From Anthostomella pinea (lineage: Eukaryota; Ascomycota; Sordariomycetes; Xylariales; Xylariaceae): a DNA stretch of 64,000 bases. Shown one piece after another: positions 10,767 through 21,974 of the stretch (positions are counted from its first letter, which is position 1; each line of letters starts with the position of its first letter). Location: positions 248,001 to 312,000 of the forward strand of contig CAUWAG010000007.1 of assembly GCA_963556695.1 (NCBI GenBank). The letters run 5' to 3'. The notes under the pieces were generated by a model. It was given only the letters and a program-made list of their open reading frames with translations. It searched no databases and was not told where the DNA came from. Made by a program: the position numbers and the translations under genes.

Positions 10767-12050
10767 ATGTTCTCCAAGGTCCTGTCCACCACGGCCGTGG
10801 TTCTAGCTGCCACCAACCTGGCCTCCGCCCAGACCTTCAGCTCATGCAACCCCCTGGAGAAGAGTGAGTCCCATATATGCTTCGAGACACCCACAGCTGA
10901 GGCATACTGACGCAATGATACAGCTGGCTGCCCTGACGAGCCTGCTGTGGGCAGGGAGAACACCAAGACCATCGACTTCACCAAGGGCGAGAGCGACTTT
11001 TTTACAGCCGCCCAGGCAACCACCATTGACTACACCACCGACGGCGCTGTCTTCACCATCAACACTGAGACCGAGGCCCCCACTATCCAGAGTTCCGACT
11101 ACATCTTCTTCGGCAAGATTGACCTCACCGTCATCGCTGCCAAGGGGCAGGGTGTCGTCACCAGCTTCGTTCTGCAGTCGGCCGACCTGGACGAGATTGA
11201 CTGGGAGTGGCTCGGCGGCGATGTCACTCAGGTGCAGTCTAACTACTTTGGCAAGGGGAACACCACCACCTACGACCGAGGCGCATACCACAGCGTCAAC
11301 GCCCCCCAGACCGAGGAACACACCTACACCATCGATTGGACCAAGGACTATGTCCACTGGTATGTCGACGGCACCCAGGTCCGCGAGCTGCTGTACGCCG
11401 ATGCCGTGGATGGCAAGAATTTCCCCCAGACTCCCTGCCAGATCAAGCTTGGTACCTGGGTCGCCGGCAGCTCCACTGCTGCCCCTGGCACCGTGGAGTG
11501 GGCTGGTGGTTTGACCGACTTCTCCCAGGCACCTTTCAAGGCTTACTACAAGTCCATCACCATCCAAGACTACAGCAATAATGTCGCCGGTGCCAAGAGC
11601 TACTCCTGGCCCGCTGGTTCCGACGGTTCGTACGGTAGCATCGACGTCCTCACCACGGACGGCAAGACGAGCAGCAGTGAGGAGGTTAACTCCATCACGA
11701 CCAAGTCCATCCCAACCTCGACTGCGTCTGGCCCATCGTCAACTGGAAGCTCGGGTTCTTTGGAATCTTCCTCGGACTCTTCCTCGGACGCTTCCTCCAC
11801 CACCGCCACAGTGCCCACCACCATGGTGACCGGCATTACTCTGGCCACGGGCACCTCGAGTCCGGATTCGGAATCGGACTCTAACAACGCGGCCGCACAG
11901 ACGGGATCGTCGACTTCTAGTGGCTCGGTCTCCCAGAGCAGCAGCGGCTCATCACCCACTTCCACGGTTGTCCAGGTGGCCGGTGCTCTGAAGACGGGCT
12001 TGAGCGGTGCCGTTCTGGGTGCTGGTCTCGCCGCAGCTCTTTTCCTGTAG
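10767..12050 (+). CDS. Crh-type GH16 chitin-glucan transglycosylase, GPI-anchored
   Basis: Exon 1 is 10767-10863, the intron 10864-10923 (60 nt, GTGAGT...ATACAG, branch ACTGACG), and exon 2 10924-12050, giving 407 residues. A signal peptide (about residues 1-22, ending ASAQ) precedes the conserved SCNPLEKT start of the mature Crh protein. The GH16 domain spans roughly residues 25-235 and has the catalytic motif DEIDWEW, with two acidic residues as nucleophile and acid/base. It is followed by QVQSNYFGKGNTTTYDRG and the HTYTIDWT strand typical of Crh enzymes. After about residue 245 comes a Ser/Thr-rich stalk, then a hydrophobic tail (GAVLGAGLAAALFL) that signals GPI attachment. Crh proteins cross-link chitin to beta-glucan in the cell wall. 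I chose the start because only it supplies the signal peptide. Which Crh paralogue it is cannot be decided here. Confidence 0.93.
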
Positions 12051-15000
12051 ACGGGATATGGCGAATGGGTTGCTGTCAACCGGATCATCTCCACGAACCG
12101 GGTGTTTCATTTCTCGAAGATCCTTTACCCACGACTCGAATTCGACCCGGTTTCGGAGTATACACTGAACCAATCTCAACCTGGGACAACAGCGAACTGG
12201 TAATTTTCAACACATAGCATTGCTTATAATTATGCCCGGTCCAACGGCGGATTACCCATTGGCACGAGAGGCTCGACGATGAACGAGGTGCTGCTACTGA
12301 TTTTTATCTTTTTTGGCGAATGGGAGGGCCATCTGACGATTGCATGTTGTTTGAGCAGCGAAGCACGAATGTCCACGGGGCGTTAAGAGTGTGTACTCAA
12401 GCTTGGTGACCATGTTATAGGGGCTGGGGAGCATTTCGAGGAGCTGCAGCATGGCTTCAATGCAACGGATGATACCACAGTGTAGTTAGATACAATATAC
12501 CACATAATTACTTACTTTTTGGTATTGGTTGTCGTGCGTTGCGGAGGCCGGCACTGGTGTCACACGTCCCACGTGGAGAATCTCCATCAAGATTCTAGCA
12601 GGACACGAAAACATGTACTAGCACACGTTGGCAGGCTGCATCTGTTCCCCGAGAGGTCGTACATGCCGATTCCGCAGGTACATGCCGGCGACAGGATTCA
12701 GGATTTCAAGGGTCCAACGGTGGCAGATGGCCAAATGCAGGCCTCGTCCCTATCAGGCAGCGATCGTCAGGTACCATCGTGTTGCACGCAGTAGTGCCGC
12801 GGGAAGGATCTCTTTTCAAGTTTTCAGGTCGTAAAGTAGCAACATCGATGTCTGCTCACCTCTCAGGCTGACAGCGACGGGATGGCTGTTCATTTGCGCG
12901 TGCCCCGCCGACGTCCCGACTATCGCGGCCGGATGTCCCCCTCGTCTGTGGCGGGAGCCGAGGTTCGTGGAATTGGTAAAAATGATGGAGATGGTGGGCA
13001 TATGTCTCATTTGGGTTTTCCCATCCGTTTTCGATGGTGTCCACTGTCCAACCTAGCTCCCTTCTGACCATGTGGGCAGTGGACTTTGGGGTCTGCGACA
13101 GTCGACTGACCATGACGAGATGTCATTTCTTTTCTCTCGGATACGAGAGACCGAGCGGCTAACTCGAGTGAGTCTAGAGGGCAACTAGATATGTCACGAG
13201 GGGTGATAACCTGGATATGTACGGATTTCGGCGGTCTTGAGCTTCCTCGTGCTGCGTTCGCCGTTGGCAGAGTTGGCTCTTGGATCTGAGGCTTTGACCC
13301 GTGAATACAAGCCAAGCGAATGCGACAGCGCGTCGAGGAACTTAGCGGTAACACCACTGTGCCACATCGCGTGTTGCGTTGCTTGCCTACGACATCAATT
13401 GTGTCACAACTTACGCAGTACAACCTGCATGTTCACCTCCTTTTCCCACGGCATCGCCATCCCATGGCAACTTTGGGCTGGAAACCGATCCTAAACCTCG
13501 TATTGAGGTACTTGCTCTAAGCATATGCTACGTGCTCACCGTACATGTATCCTTAGACCCATGCAGGACGTCTTTTTGTACCGATGCATGCAATCCTGGG
13601 CTTGCTCGGTGCGCTCTGCCAGGATACGGGTGGCATGGATCATCATGTATGTTCAGTTGTTCGCTCCATAGGACCTTGAAACGTGCACTGGCGAGAGTCG
13701 GGATGCTAGCTATTTCAGGCTCTTGCTGTCGACTTCTCGGCGGCGGCTCCCTCAACAAGCACCTGGTCGTATTTGGTCATCAGTCCTGGAACATAGGCCA
13801 ACGTTGACCTAGTCTGAGCTGGGCCGTAGAGAAAGCGGTATGCCTCCTATTCCACGAGTGGCTTTTCCGGTTCTGAAACCTAATGGCTAGGTTGACATCC
13901 ATCCCTGACCGCTCTCGGGGGAAAAGAACACACTTAATTAGACCTTGACTTACAGAGACTTGCCTAAATTGAAGAATCGTGGCGGACTTTCGTGTCTGTC
14001 TAGGGGTGCGTCACTTATGATTAGCGAGTAAAGGTACTTCAACGCGAACTTGAACGCCGGAACATGGTCTCCTCAAGGTCGGGGCTATCATGATAGACTT
14101 AACAAGAAGCTTGAAGAACCCAGTGGAAGCATATTGGGCAAGGGTGTCGGGGATAGGGCGTAGGGGGCAGGGAGCGGGAGGGAAATACATCACAGGACCA
14201 AAAAAAAACCCAGGAAAAAGAGAAAAAAAGAACACGGTTGGAAACCCAGAGTCAAGCCTATCTAGACAAGGGGCCAGAAGGCCCGCAAGGGAAGAAGGTT
14301 GGGCCCTAGAATCTGTGTACAGAGATGAACAGTGCAATAGACTTACTTGGCTGAATGATGTCTTGCTCCAGTGTGCCTCGAAACCTGGGGCTATATCTGT
14401 GGATGGTCTTTGCAATTATACCACTAGACCACTACCTATGATAGGACAACGTGCTTGAGATGCTACAAGTACGGTCTCCCAGTTGGCGCTGTTAGTAACT
14501 TGTCGAGTGATGTCAAATTCCTAGGCACCGCCCAAGTTTGGTAGCTTAGGGGCAGATGGGCGCCTGAGGGTCTGGCAATGGGAACTCCTTGTTTCGTGGG
14601 TTTGGCGAGTATCCAGCATAGTCTAGTTGGTCATACAACGCGTTTGGCTCAGTCTCGTTCCAATGCGATTGCCAGAAAGGAACGTTATTCTACGTGGCAG
14701 TAGCAGTATCAGACTGGAACTCGCCCTAATATCGCACTGAAGACAATGCCACGAACGGCGTTCTTCTCACATCGTGTTCAGGTAAGTTTACCATCCCCCT
14801 TGGATGTGTCAGTGGTCTGCGTAAGGTGGCCTCCTTTCTTTCATACTCTGCTCGTTGTACCCTGCGCCCCTTTTGCTGTCAACCCACCATATTGGATAAT
14901 CGCCACATAAGCTGTACATGATCAACGTAGGTACATATGTCACCGCCATAGCTGCCTAAGCAACCTATCCATGAAGGTGAAAAAGGTAAAGGAGGCATTG

Positions 15001-15323
15001 TCGGTAAGGGTCATTACATCAGGACTCAAGGCTTGATTAAGTCACATAGCCTTGAGTATAAAGTTCTGAGATAGTCTGCCTGCTGATAACATGTCTCTAA
15101 ATATGCGTCCAGCGAGGCCGTGCTCACCTGGCGGCTAGACAAGATCCTGTCTCATACGTCTTAGGTCGCAGGCTACACATGCAAGGTTACATATGCCTGC
15201 CGAAGCCAAGGCCTTTTCAACATCTCAAGACACGATACAGCAACGAAATCTGGTGAGCACTGGTTCTTTAGGGGCTTATATAATACTATGGACCAAGTGA
15301 ACTCCGAAGGCTCCCTTCCCAGC
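12051..15323. other. gene-free stretch
   Basis: The first bases are the 3' flank of the Crh gene. No frame between here and 15.3 kb shows domains, membrane segments or consistent splice signals. A tRNA-like 5' half on the minus strand near 14400-14450 (TGGTCTAGTGGTAT) does not fold into a complete tRNA. Confidence 0.5.
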
Positions 15324-15886
15324 TCACGGTAACCGCGAAAGCTTGCCAGCCGTCTTCCGCCTCACAATCCGAACTCCAAGCGCCGCTTCTCCGACGCTGA
15401 GTTGCACAACTGAGCTTCGAATCTCTAACCCCTTTTTTCGCAACCCTGTTTCGCACGCCGCCGCGCCATCGGGCTGGTAACGTTGCAACTGGGGAGTCTC
15501 ATGGGCATGACCTCTGCGCCTCAATGAAGTAATATCTTGACATGCGACGTTGTGCGGTTTGTCACGGAACTTGACGAGCGCATGCTTGATGAGTTTAATG
15601 CCTGATTTGGAAAGAATAAGTTCGAACTCGTCCTGGCGACCCCCACGAGCTGCCGGAGTTTGGCCATCAGCGGTATTGTGTCGTACAGTCCAGAAGCAGG
15701 GCTAGTCATCAGTACTGTTAAAGAGCATACAAAGACAGGCTGAGCGCGCGGGCGGTGGGAGGTCCAAAGCATGGCGAATTTGTTTTTATGGGCGAAACGC
15801 TTCCCGGAATACTGAACCTCTTCTAACCCAACCTTTGTGACGGAAGGCTTATGAGCTGAGTCAAAACGTGTCCTCGATGCTTCCAT
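15324..15886 (-). CDS. possible small hypothetical gene, two exons
   Basis: A tentative model. Exon 1 is 15886-15731 from an ATG that starts MEASRTRFDSAHKPS; the intron is 15730-15633 (98 nt, GTATGC donor, CCAG acceptor); exon 2 is 15632-15324. It would make about 154 residues. The frames on either side of the proposed intron have balanced composition (EEVQYSGKRFAHKNKF; then DEFELILSKSGIKLIKHALV), which is better than the surrounding noise. I do not recognise a family. The first frame extends a little further upstream without another ATG, so the 5' end is uncertain and this could be a fragment of a decayed gene. Confidence 0.22.
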
Positions 15887-16044
15887 AAACCACCGGGAGT
15901 TGTGTTCTGAGTATGGATCATAATACAAGCTATAAGTCTCGGGGAACTGGTGGGCATGTTTTCACTTCGAATAGTCCAATTAGAATAGCCTTGGGATGGA
16001 AGTTTTGAATGATATGCCTATGGAAGGCTCGAAGAACTGACCCC

Positions 16045-17491
16045 CTATGGCATGCTCTCTTTCATACTGGCCGCCCACATTATTGCGAACGATGCTGTCA
16101 GCAGCACCGAGCAAGTCGAAAAGACTTTGTTGAAGTTATCGCTTTCCCCCGCAAGCATCAGAGACACGACGACGAAAACGTTCAGCGGCACGCGCATGAT
16201 GCTGTAGACCTTGGCGCGATCACTATCACCGACCAGGCGTCCCTTCAAGTAGCCGATGCACGGCCAATACATGCCGACGCAAGCTTCGAACAGGCAGAAC
16301 AGCCAGAACGCGGCGTCCTCCGTCTTGGGTCCCGCAAGCTTCATGAAGCAGAAGTTGGCAGCAAGCATGATGCCGACGAGAAGCCGGGAGTACTTGACGA
16401 CCCGTCTTTGCATGACGATGTTGAAGACGAGAGCTGCCGCCGTGGAAGAGGCCATGAAGCTGGAGAAGATAAAGCCGTATGGAAGGTCTCCGCTGGACTT
16501 CTGGACAGACTCGAGAGCCGGGGTCCAGAAGAAGACAAAGAGGTACATGGAGCCCTCGAACATAGTTGACACAAAGACAAGAGCCATGATGGAGGGTTGT
16601 TTGAAGACGGACCAGAGATTGGGCGACTTGGGGGCCCCCGAAGCCTCGGGCGACGCCTCGGCGCCGTAATTCTCAGCCTGTTGAATCGTCAGCACGATAT
16701 TCCCTTGGAGGCCTTAGGATCCGACATACCCAGTGGGACCAGATGATGATGAGTGCGGACCACAACAAGACGCCACTCAACAGGAAAGGGGTCTTTCTCG
16801 AGCCGGTGAGGCGTACGAGGACCTCACTCATGACGCCACTAACAATGGCGGTGAAACTGTTGACTGTGCTCGTAGCAGCGTATGTCCGGGACAAGTCACA
16901 GCCGTTCTCAACGAGTTTACGCTCGCGGAAGTTGGTGACCATCCAGCTGTCGAAGACGCTGAAGAGGATGCTCGTGCTTATGCCGCCGAGGACCCGGCCT
17001 AGAAAGAGGAGAGGTACAACGGAAGTGATGGTCAGGAAGCAGGATATGGAGTACAAGACGCAATAGGTCATGCAGGCCAATTTGCGGCCGTACTTGTCGG
17101 CAAAGACACCGACAAAGTAAGCACTGATGGCACTCGAGACGAAGCCTGTGGTGGAGAGGGTTGTGGCCAGGCTCGAGGAGAGCCCATGCTCGTCTCTATA
17201 CAGTGAGTAGAGGTATGGACCCTACCAGACACGCGTTTAGTCTGATGATATGCAGGATGCTATCGGTATAGAAGGCAACGGAGGGAGGCTCACCTGCAAC
17301 CAGTCAGCGGCCATGACGAGAGCATAGGCGCGATACCAGTTCTTGTCGGGATGCTCATCATGGCGTGAGACGGGCTGTTTCCGGGCCTCGGCTTGCCGCT
17401 TCGACTCGTTGCGCCCGACGGGCTGGGAGACCAGCAGTAGGGCACAAAGCGCGATGAGAGCACAGAAGCTGGTCTGGTAGTAGTAGCTCAT
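16045..17491 (-). CDS. MFS transporter, MFSD5 / molybdate-anion transporter family
   Basis: Three exons: 17491-17294, 17221-16730 and 16677-16045, with introns of 72 nt (GTGAGC...GGTAG, branch ACTAAA) and 52 nt (GTATGT...ACAG, branch GCTGACG). The protein has 440 residues and about twelve hydrophobic segments. Family landmarks are ADWLQGPYLYSLY after the first helix, the loop DKYGRK, LFLGRVLGGISTSILFS, FWTPALE and GLP-YGFIFSSFMA. These match the MFS_5 group that includes human MFSD5 and plant/algal MOT2, proposed high-affinity molybdate uptake proteins of the plasma membrane. I chose the ATG giving MSYYYQTSF because it places the first helix correctly; the frame is open further upstream but without an ATG. 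The substrate in fungi is not established by sequence. Confidence 0.88.
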
Positions 17492-18739
17492 GATGATGCT
17501 GGTGATGGCGAAAGTGATGATACAGACTACACCGGCGAAACAACTACACGTAAGGAAGGTATCAAGCTGGGCATGCAAACCACAGAGGCTGGGTCGTCCG
17601 AGAAAGAGATATATATAATATCATTGTGATTTCACGTCTGTACACAAAGGCCATGTCTCATTCCGATCACCTGTCGTTGACACTTAGCCGGAGTCTTATA
17701 TTGAGACAACTGGAGGGTCGAGCGTCGCGGCTGGGACAAGGCGCGTTCGAGAAGACGGCTGAATGTGTTCCATTTCGACTGGTTGAGTCGTCGACGGCAA
17801 GGATGTACAGATCGAGCAGCATATGGGGAAATGCTGGCGGAGATTGGGGTTATGTATTAACAAATACATCTCAACTGGATAGTGAAGGTCAGGTCTGATG
17901 GGAATAACACGAAAGCATGACTGATATTGGCGCTGTAGCTCGGGCCGGCAGGGCTTTTCTACAGCGCATAGACAGTCCCAGTGTAGTGCTGTGACCTGCT
18001 GTGACCTGCTGTGACGTCCCAACTCTATGCTCACATGCTGACATGATTGTGAATCAATAATGTTGTCAACATACCAGGGATACATCGGCACTTCAGCTGG
18101 GCGCACAAACAAGACAAAGCGCCCGGATCCGAGCAACTGGAACAGCCAACTGGAACACGGCACCGAGGCAGACCTTGAAGACCTGGATCATAGACCTGGA
18201 CCTGGACTAAACCGCGTAGAGGCAAGCTGGACACTCTTCCAGGTTCCGATACTCGGCAGCGCACTGGAGGATTTTAGACTTTGCCAACCTTGACCTTGGA
18301 ACATTCAATCTCGGATCTCTAATCTATAATCTCTGGATTCTGAATTCTGCATTCTGTATTCACGTGCATTCATCTGTTCTCTTCTATAGGTACCTGCCCA
18401 GGTATCATCACCTCGAGCCCTTTCTTTCCCTGCACCCCGCCTTCGCCTTCAATTGTTCAGCCAGCGGAATCCACCATCGATCGCACTGCTTATCCCACTG
18501 CATATCACTATCACTATCCTGTCCCCAGTCACTGGTCACTGGTCACTGGTCACTGGTCACTGGTCAGGCGTCATCACCCCAGGCCAGCCAGGTCACAGGC
18601 AGGCAGGCAGGCAGGCAAGAGGTCGTCACACAGATAGACCCCAAGCTGAGACACACATATCAAGCGTCACAGACTACAGACCACAGACTACAGTGGCGGT
18701 GAGGCATAAGCAGAGGCAGGCAAGACGCAAGCCGCAAGC
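17492..18739. other. intergenic region between divergent genes
   Basis: This lies between the 5' ends of the MFS gene (leftward) and the TCO89-like gene (rightward), so it should hold both promoters. It contains short repeats: GTGACCTGCT twice near 17990-18010, CTCTGGATTCTGAATTCTGCATTCTG near 18330, the 7-bp tandem at 18531, and GGCA runs near 18597-18617. There is no supportable gene. Confidence 0.55.
18531..18565. repeat. 7-bp tandem repeat, five copies
   Basis: ACTGGTC is repeated five times exactly. It lies about 175 bp before the ATG of the TCO89-like gene, so probably in its leader or core promoter. A four-fold GGCA run follows at about 18597-18617. Confidence 0.85.
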
Positions 18740-20557
18740 ATGAACTCCTCGTCGGCGTCGGCATCCGCATCTACCACCACCCAATCAAAGCGCCCTGACC
18801 ACAACCGCCACGACACCAGCGACTCCCAAGTCAGCGACCATGCATCCCATGTGCAGCACCGACCGAAGCCCCAGAAGCACGTCGTAGGAGCCGGTGGACG
18901 CTTGCACCCTCGTACCAACTCGTCCAAGGCCTTGCCCAAATACCACGGCGCGGCCACAGCAGCCCGCCCAAACCACCCAAACCACCCAAACCGACGACAA
19001 CCATCCCCCTCCCCCGAAAGGTCGCCTATGCTCCCCCAGGCCCAGACCCATCGTCGCGCCACTTCCGACCTGAAGCTGCCCAAGGTGCCCTACGACGACG
19101 ACCTCAACGCCCTCGACGCGCTCGACGCCAACACTGTCCTCAACTCTGCCCTGAAGAAGAACCACTCGCACTCGAGCCTGTCGACCAAACGCAATCGCTC
19201 CCACGTCGACATCGCCAAGCGCAACAAGTCGGCCGCCAACATCAGGCGCTCCTCCTCCCACAAGGACGTTCACAGGTTGAAAGGCCCCAAGAGCCAGGTC
19301 CACTTCGATCTGGGCAACGACGGCCAGCAGGAAGACGAATGGGTCGACGCCAGCGCATCCGCATCGCCGTATATGTCAAGACGTAGCTCTGTTAACCACA
19401 GCAGCGCGTCCCCCGCCAAACCACCCCCAAGCAAGGAGGCCGTTAGTGAGGACAAGTCGCGACCGAATACACCCGAGGACCATCCGCTCTCTGACGAACA
19501 GGACGAACAAGACGACCGCGACGATCAGGACGAACAAGACGAACCAGACGAACGGGATCCCTCGCCCAGCCGCGAGGTTGCTGAGCACAATAGCTACATC
19601 ACTTCTAGATTATTGCGGCGTACACCCTCCCACAGCGCACCACCTCAGATGTCTGCCGAAACCGCCTCCGTCCCACCCCATGCCGTGTCGCCTGCATCTC
19701 AGACGAGCCATGGCCCACCAAGCCTCTATGGAACTCCCAAGACGAGCACATTTGTGGGCAGCGGACCCGAGGAGCTCACGTCTCGCTTCGTTAATGGCGC
19801 TGCCGTGGACGTGGGTGCAAATGGAGAGACCGGATCCTATTTCACACCTATACGTGCAGAGGGTTCCCGCAGCGAAAGTGCACGCTGGCCACGATCGCTC
19901 GGCAGTCTGAGTCGGGAACATCGCGACCCGGCTAGTGGCGAGGAGGATGATAGTGCCCTGGCACCCCGGACGAGGAGAGTAGCACAGAGAGCCGCGCCTG
20001 CAGGACAGTCTCGCACCCAGCAGAAGCTGAATCTGCAACGCGCAAGCTCCACCATCGAGCCGGCACAGGCAGGAGGTGGCGTCGGCGTGGTTGGCGCAAG
20101 CCCTCTAGTAGGCGGCACTGATTACGATAATCGCGACCCCCGAATAGGAAAGCTTCTGGAGCGAACGGGCATGGAATACATGGTGGTCCGACGATATCAG
20201 AATCCCATCGCTCGATCGATAGCGCGTCTGTCGCAGCTGCCCAGTGTCAACAAGAACCAGCGAATACAGAAACCCAACGGGGTCAACGGCGCCCCACACA
20301 GCAAGAAGCTATCCGAAGGACGACTCGCTGTAAGCCAAAGCCTTGTAGACATGGCCAGATCGAGACCTGTGACACCGCGACGGTCGACCTCGATCAGGAC
20401 GCCGCATGGGGCGAGCTCTAGCTTCGATGCCAATGAAGACGGGCCTCACGATCGAATGAGCGGGTCGATTTATGTAGACGGAAACAACGACGGTGTGGCC
20501 GCGATTCTACGGAATCTTTGGGATAAGAACATGGACCTGGGCGCGAGTCAGGATTGA
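18740..20557 (+). CDS. TORC1 subunit TCO89-like protein
   Basis: A single uninterrupted frame of 605 residues with almost no hydrophobic segments, so largely disordered. Short conserved blocks point to the fungal TCO89 family. These are repeated RSH/KSAANIRRSSSH-type motifs at about residues 150-180, SQVHFDLGND followed by an acidic linker and WVDASASASPYMSRRSS (about 190-215), ITSRLLRR (about 285), GSGPEELTSRFVNG (about 340), and SRTQQKLNLQRASSTIEP (about 425). A C-terminal block, IGKLLERTGMEYMVVRRYQNP (about 475-495), ends the conserved part. TCO89 is a fungus-specific component of TOR complex 1 at the vacuole, linking nutrient status and wall stress to growth. An Asp/Glu/Gln-rich tract of DEQDE units sits near residues 250-270. 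The assignment rests on remembered motifs rather than a computed alignment. Confidence 0.72.
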   Translation: MNSSSASASASTTTQSKRPDHNRHDTSDSQVSDHASHVQHRPKPQKHVVGAGGRLHPRTNSSKALPKYHGAATAARPNHPNHPNRRQPSPSPERSPMLPQAQTHRRATSDLKLPKVPYDDDLNALDALDANTVLNSALKKNHSHSSLSTKRNRSHVDIAKRNKSAANIRRSSSHKDVHRLKGPKSQVHFDLGNDGQQEDEWVDASASASPYMSRRSSVNHSSASPAKPPPSKEAVSEDKSRPNTPEDHPLSDEQDEQDDRDDQDEQDEPDERDPSPSREVAEHNSYITSRLLRRTPSHSAPPQMSAETASVPPHAVSPASQTSHGPPSLYGTPKTSTFVGSGPEELTSRFVNGAAVDVGANGETGSYFTPIRAEGSRSESARWPRSLGSLSREHRDPASGEEDDSALAPRTRRVAQRAAPAGQSRTQQKLNLQRASSTIEPAQAGGGVGVVGASPLVGGTDYDNRDPRIGKLLERTGMEYMVVRRYQNPIARSIARLSQLPSVNKNQRIQKPNGVNGAPHSKKLSEGRLAVSQSLVDMARSRPVTPRRSTSIRTPHGASSSFDANEDGPHDRMSGSIYVDGNNDGVAAILRNLWDKNMDLGASQD

Positions 20558-21503
20558 AGTACAATAGGAGGGTTTGGTGTTTTGTTTCTACTTGGCCCGC
20601 GGGCTTTCCAGGATGCCCAGGGCGTGACGGAGTAAAGCGAGGCGTTTTTGACGATACCTACCACGCAATTACCACTTAATACTTGTTGTAAATACATGAT
20701 GATTTCAACGAATATTTTGCCCCGGGACCAAGAATCGATCCGGTCTCCCGTTCTGCAAAGCCCAGTCTACCTGGTGAAGCACGGCCAACAGTCATCGTGC
20801 TGAATCTTGCGTTCCAAGGGTCAATAGTGAGAGACTGAACGGCCCTAGGAGCAGGGTCAAAATGGCTAGTCTGGCCTCACCCAGTCGCAATAGTCGATAG
20901 GGGAGACAGGTTGGCCATAGATACCACGTCAACACCGCTTCCTCATCTGAAGACTCATGGCGGCGTGTCACAGGACTTCGAGTCGGTACTCGGTGTTCCA
21001 GCGCGGGTGGTTATGCGTGAGATTTTCTCGAGCAATGCTTGCAGGCATGGGTAGAATCACAGGAGGAGCCTACCGGAAGATGGTCGTAGATCATGAGGGG
21101 TGTATGGGCCTAGGGGGTTTGTATGTAGCCCCTCGCCTTTGGTGAGCAGTCGGGAATGGATGTGTGAGAAATGTTTATATGTATTGAGTACTCGTATCAG
21201 GTGCTGTTTCCCTTCCTATCGACACGTTGCGTTTTCCCTCTGCCTTGTCCACCTCTGGGCACAATTCTAAGCCGCCAGCCTAGCAGAAGCTTGGCTGTTC
21301 TGTGTGCATCATCCAGGGGTAATAGGGGTAATGGCTAAAGGGTATGCGTGAACTGAGGGTGAATCAATACCACCGTTCGTAATCCACCCTGCCTCACCTA
21401 CCCTGATTCCAGACAATTCCATGAGCACTGTGCCTCTGTTCAGACCAATCTTGGCAGTCTTGTCCCCGTTCCTCCCACCATCACTGCGGAGTGCTTCGCC
21501 AAC
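20558..21503. other. gene-free stretch
   Basis: This holds the 3' flanks of the TCO89-like gene and of the small membrane protein gene on the opposite strand (convergent). A minus-strand tRNA-like segment near 20722-20800 was examined and rejected. Nothing else is supportable. Confidence 0.5.
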
Positions 21504-21974
21504 TCAAACCATATCGACCTCTTTGACCTCTTTTTCCTCTTTTTTGGACATCAACCACGCGATAAAGCGGCATACCTGATACCAACCGCCAAAGATCAGC
21601 TCTATCCCGACCGAGATCCAGAACCCCACCATGGCCCAGAACCAGAAAGTCGGATCCCAGCCATGCGCGGAGAGCCAGGTCCCGATGACGGAGGCCACCC
21701 AGGAGAGGCAGCCGGCCATCCACGGCATTGAACGCGGGACTTCGGTGGCGTACGCAGCGATCATCAGTGCGCCGGTGAAAAGCATGAAAAGGCCGCTGAA
21801 AATGAGGATTGCAACCTCCTTGCCGTAGTCGCCGGTCCCGCAGGAGAGAGCGCTGGAGCTCAGGTACACTGCGACCATGCACATGATGTGGACTGATAGC
21901 ACGCAAATGAATACCGCGACATCGGTAACGAATGCTTCACTGGGTTGCTTGTGCTTGGCCTTTTCGGACGCCAT
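21504..21974 (-). CDS. small four-helix membrane protein of unknown function
   Basis: An intronless frame of 156 residues starting MASEKAKHKQPSE. Four hydrophobic segments of 20-25 residues are visible at about 15-38, 53-76, 84-105 and 109-131, and the protein ends in a charged cytosolic-type tail with KKEEKEVKEVD. There is no signal peptide or obvious catalytic motif. A longer in-frame extension upstream exists, but it is AT-rich and lacks family features, so I start at the ATG in GCCATTG context (21974). The four-helix layout resembles MARVEL- or tetraspan-type proteins in general shape only, and I do not recognise a family. Confidence 0.6.
   Translation of the reverse strand: MASEKAKHKQPSEAFVTDVAVFICVLSVHIMCMVAVYLSSSALSCGTGDYGKEVAILIFSGLFMLFTGALMIAAYATEVPRSMPWMAGCLSWVASVIGTWLSAHGWDPTFWFWAMVGFWISVGIELIFGGWYQVCRFIAWLMSKKEEKEVKEVDMV

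Noticed and set aside
14395..14450. A-box-like sequence TGGTCTAGTGGTAT resembling the 5' half of a Gly or Glu tRNA (minus strand)
   Set aside because: No anticodon stem forms and the downstream GGTTTCGAGGC is not a proper B box at the right distance.
20715..20800. tRNA-like segment on the minus strand (GGGAGACCGG then ATCGATTC)
   Set aside because: The T-loop-like part has two mismatches to the B box, the T stem and anticodon stem do not pair, and no matching acceptor 5' strand was found. At best a decayed relic.
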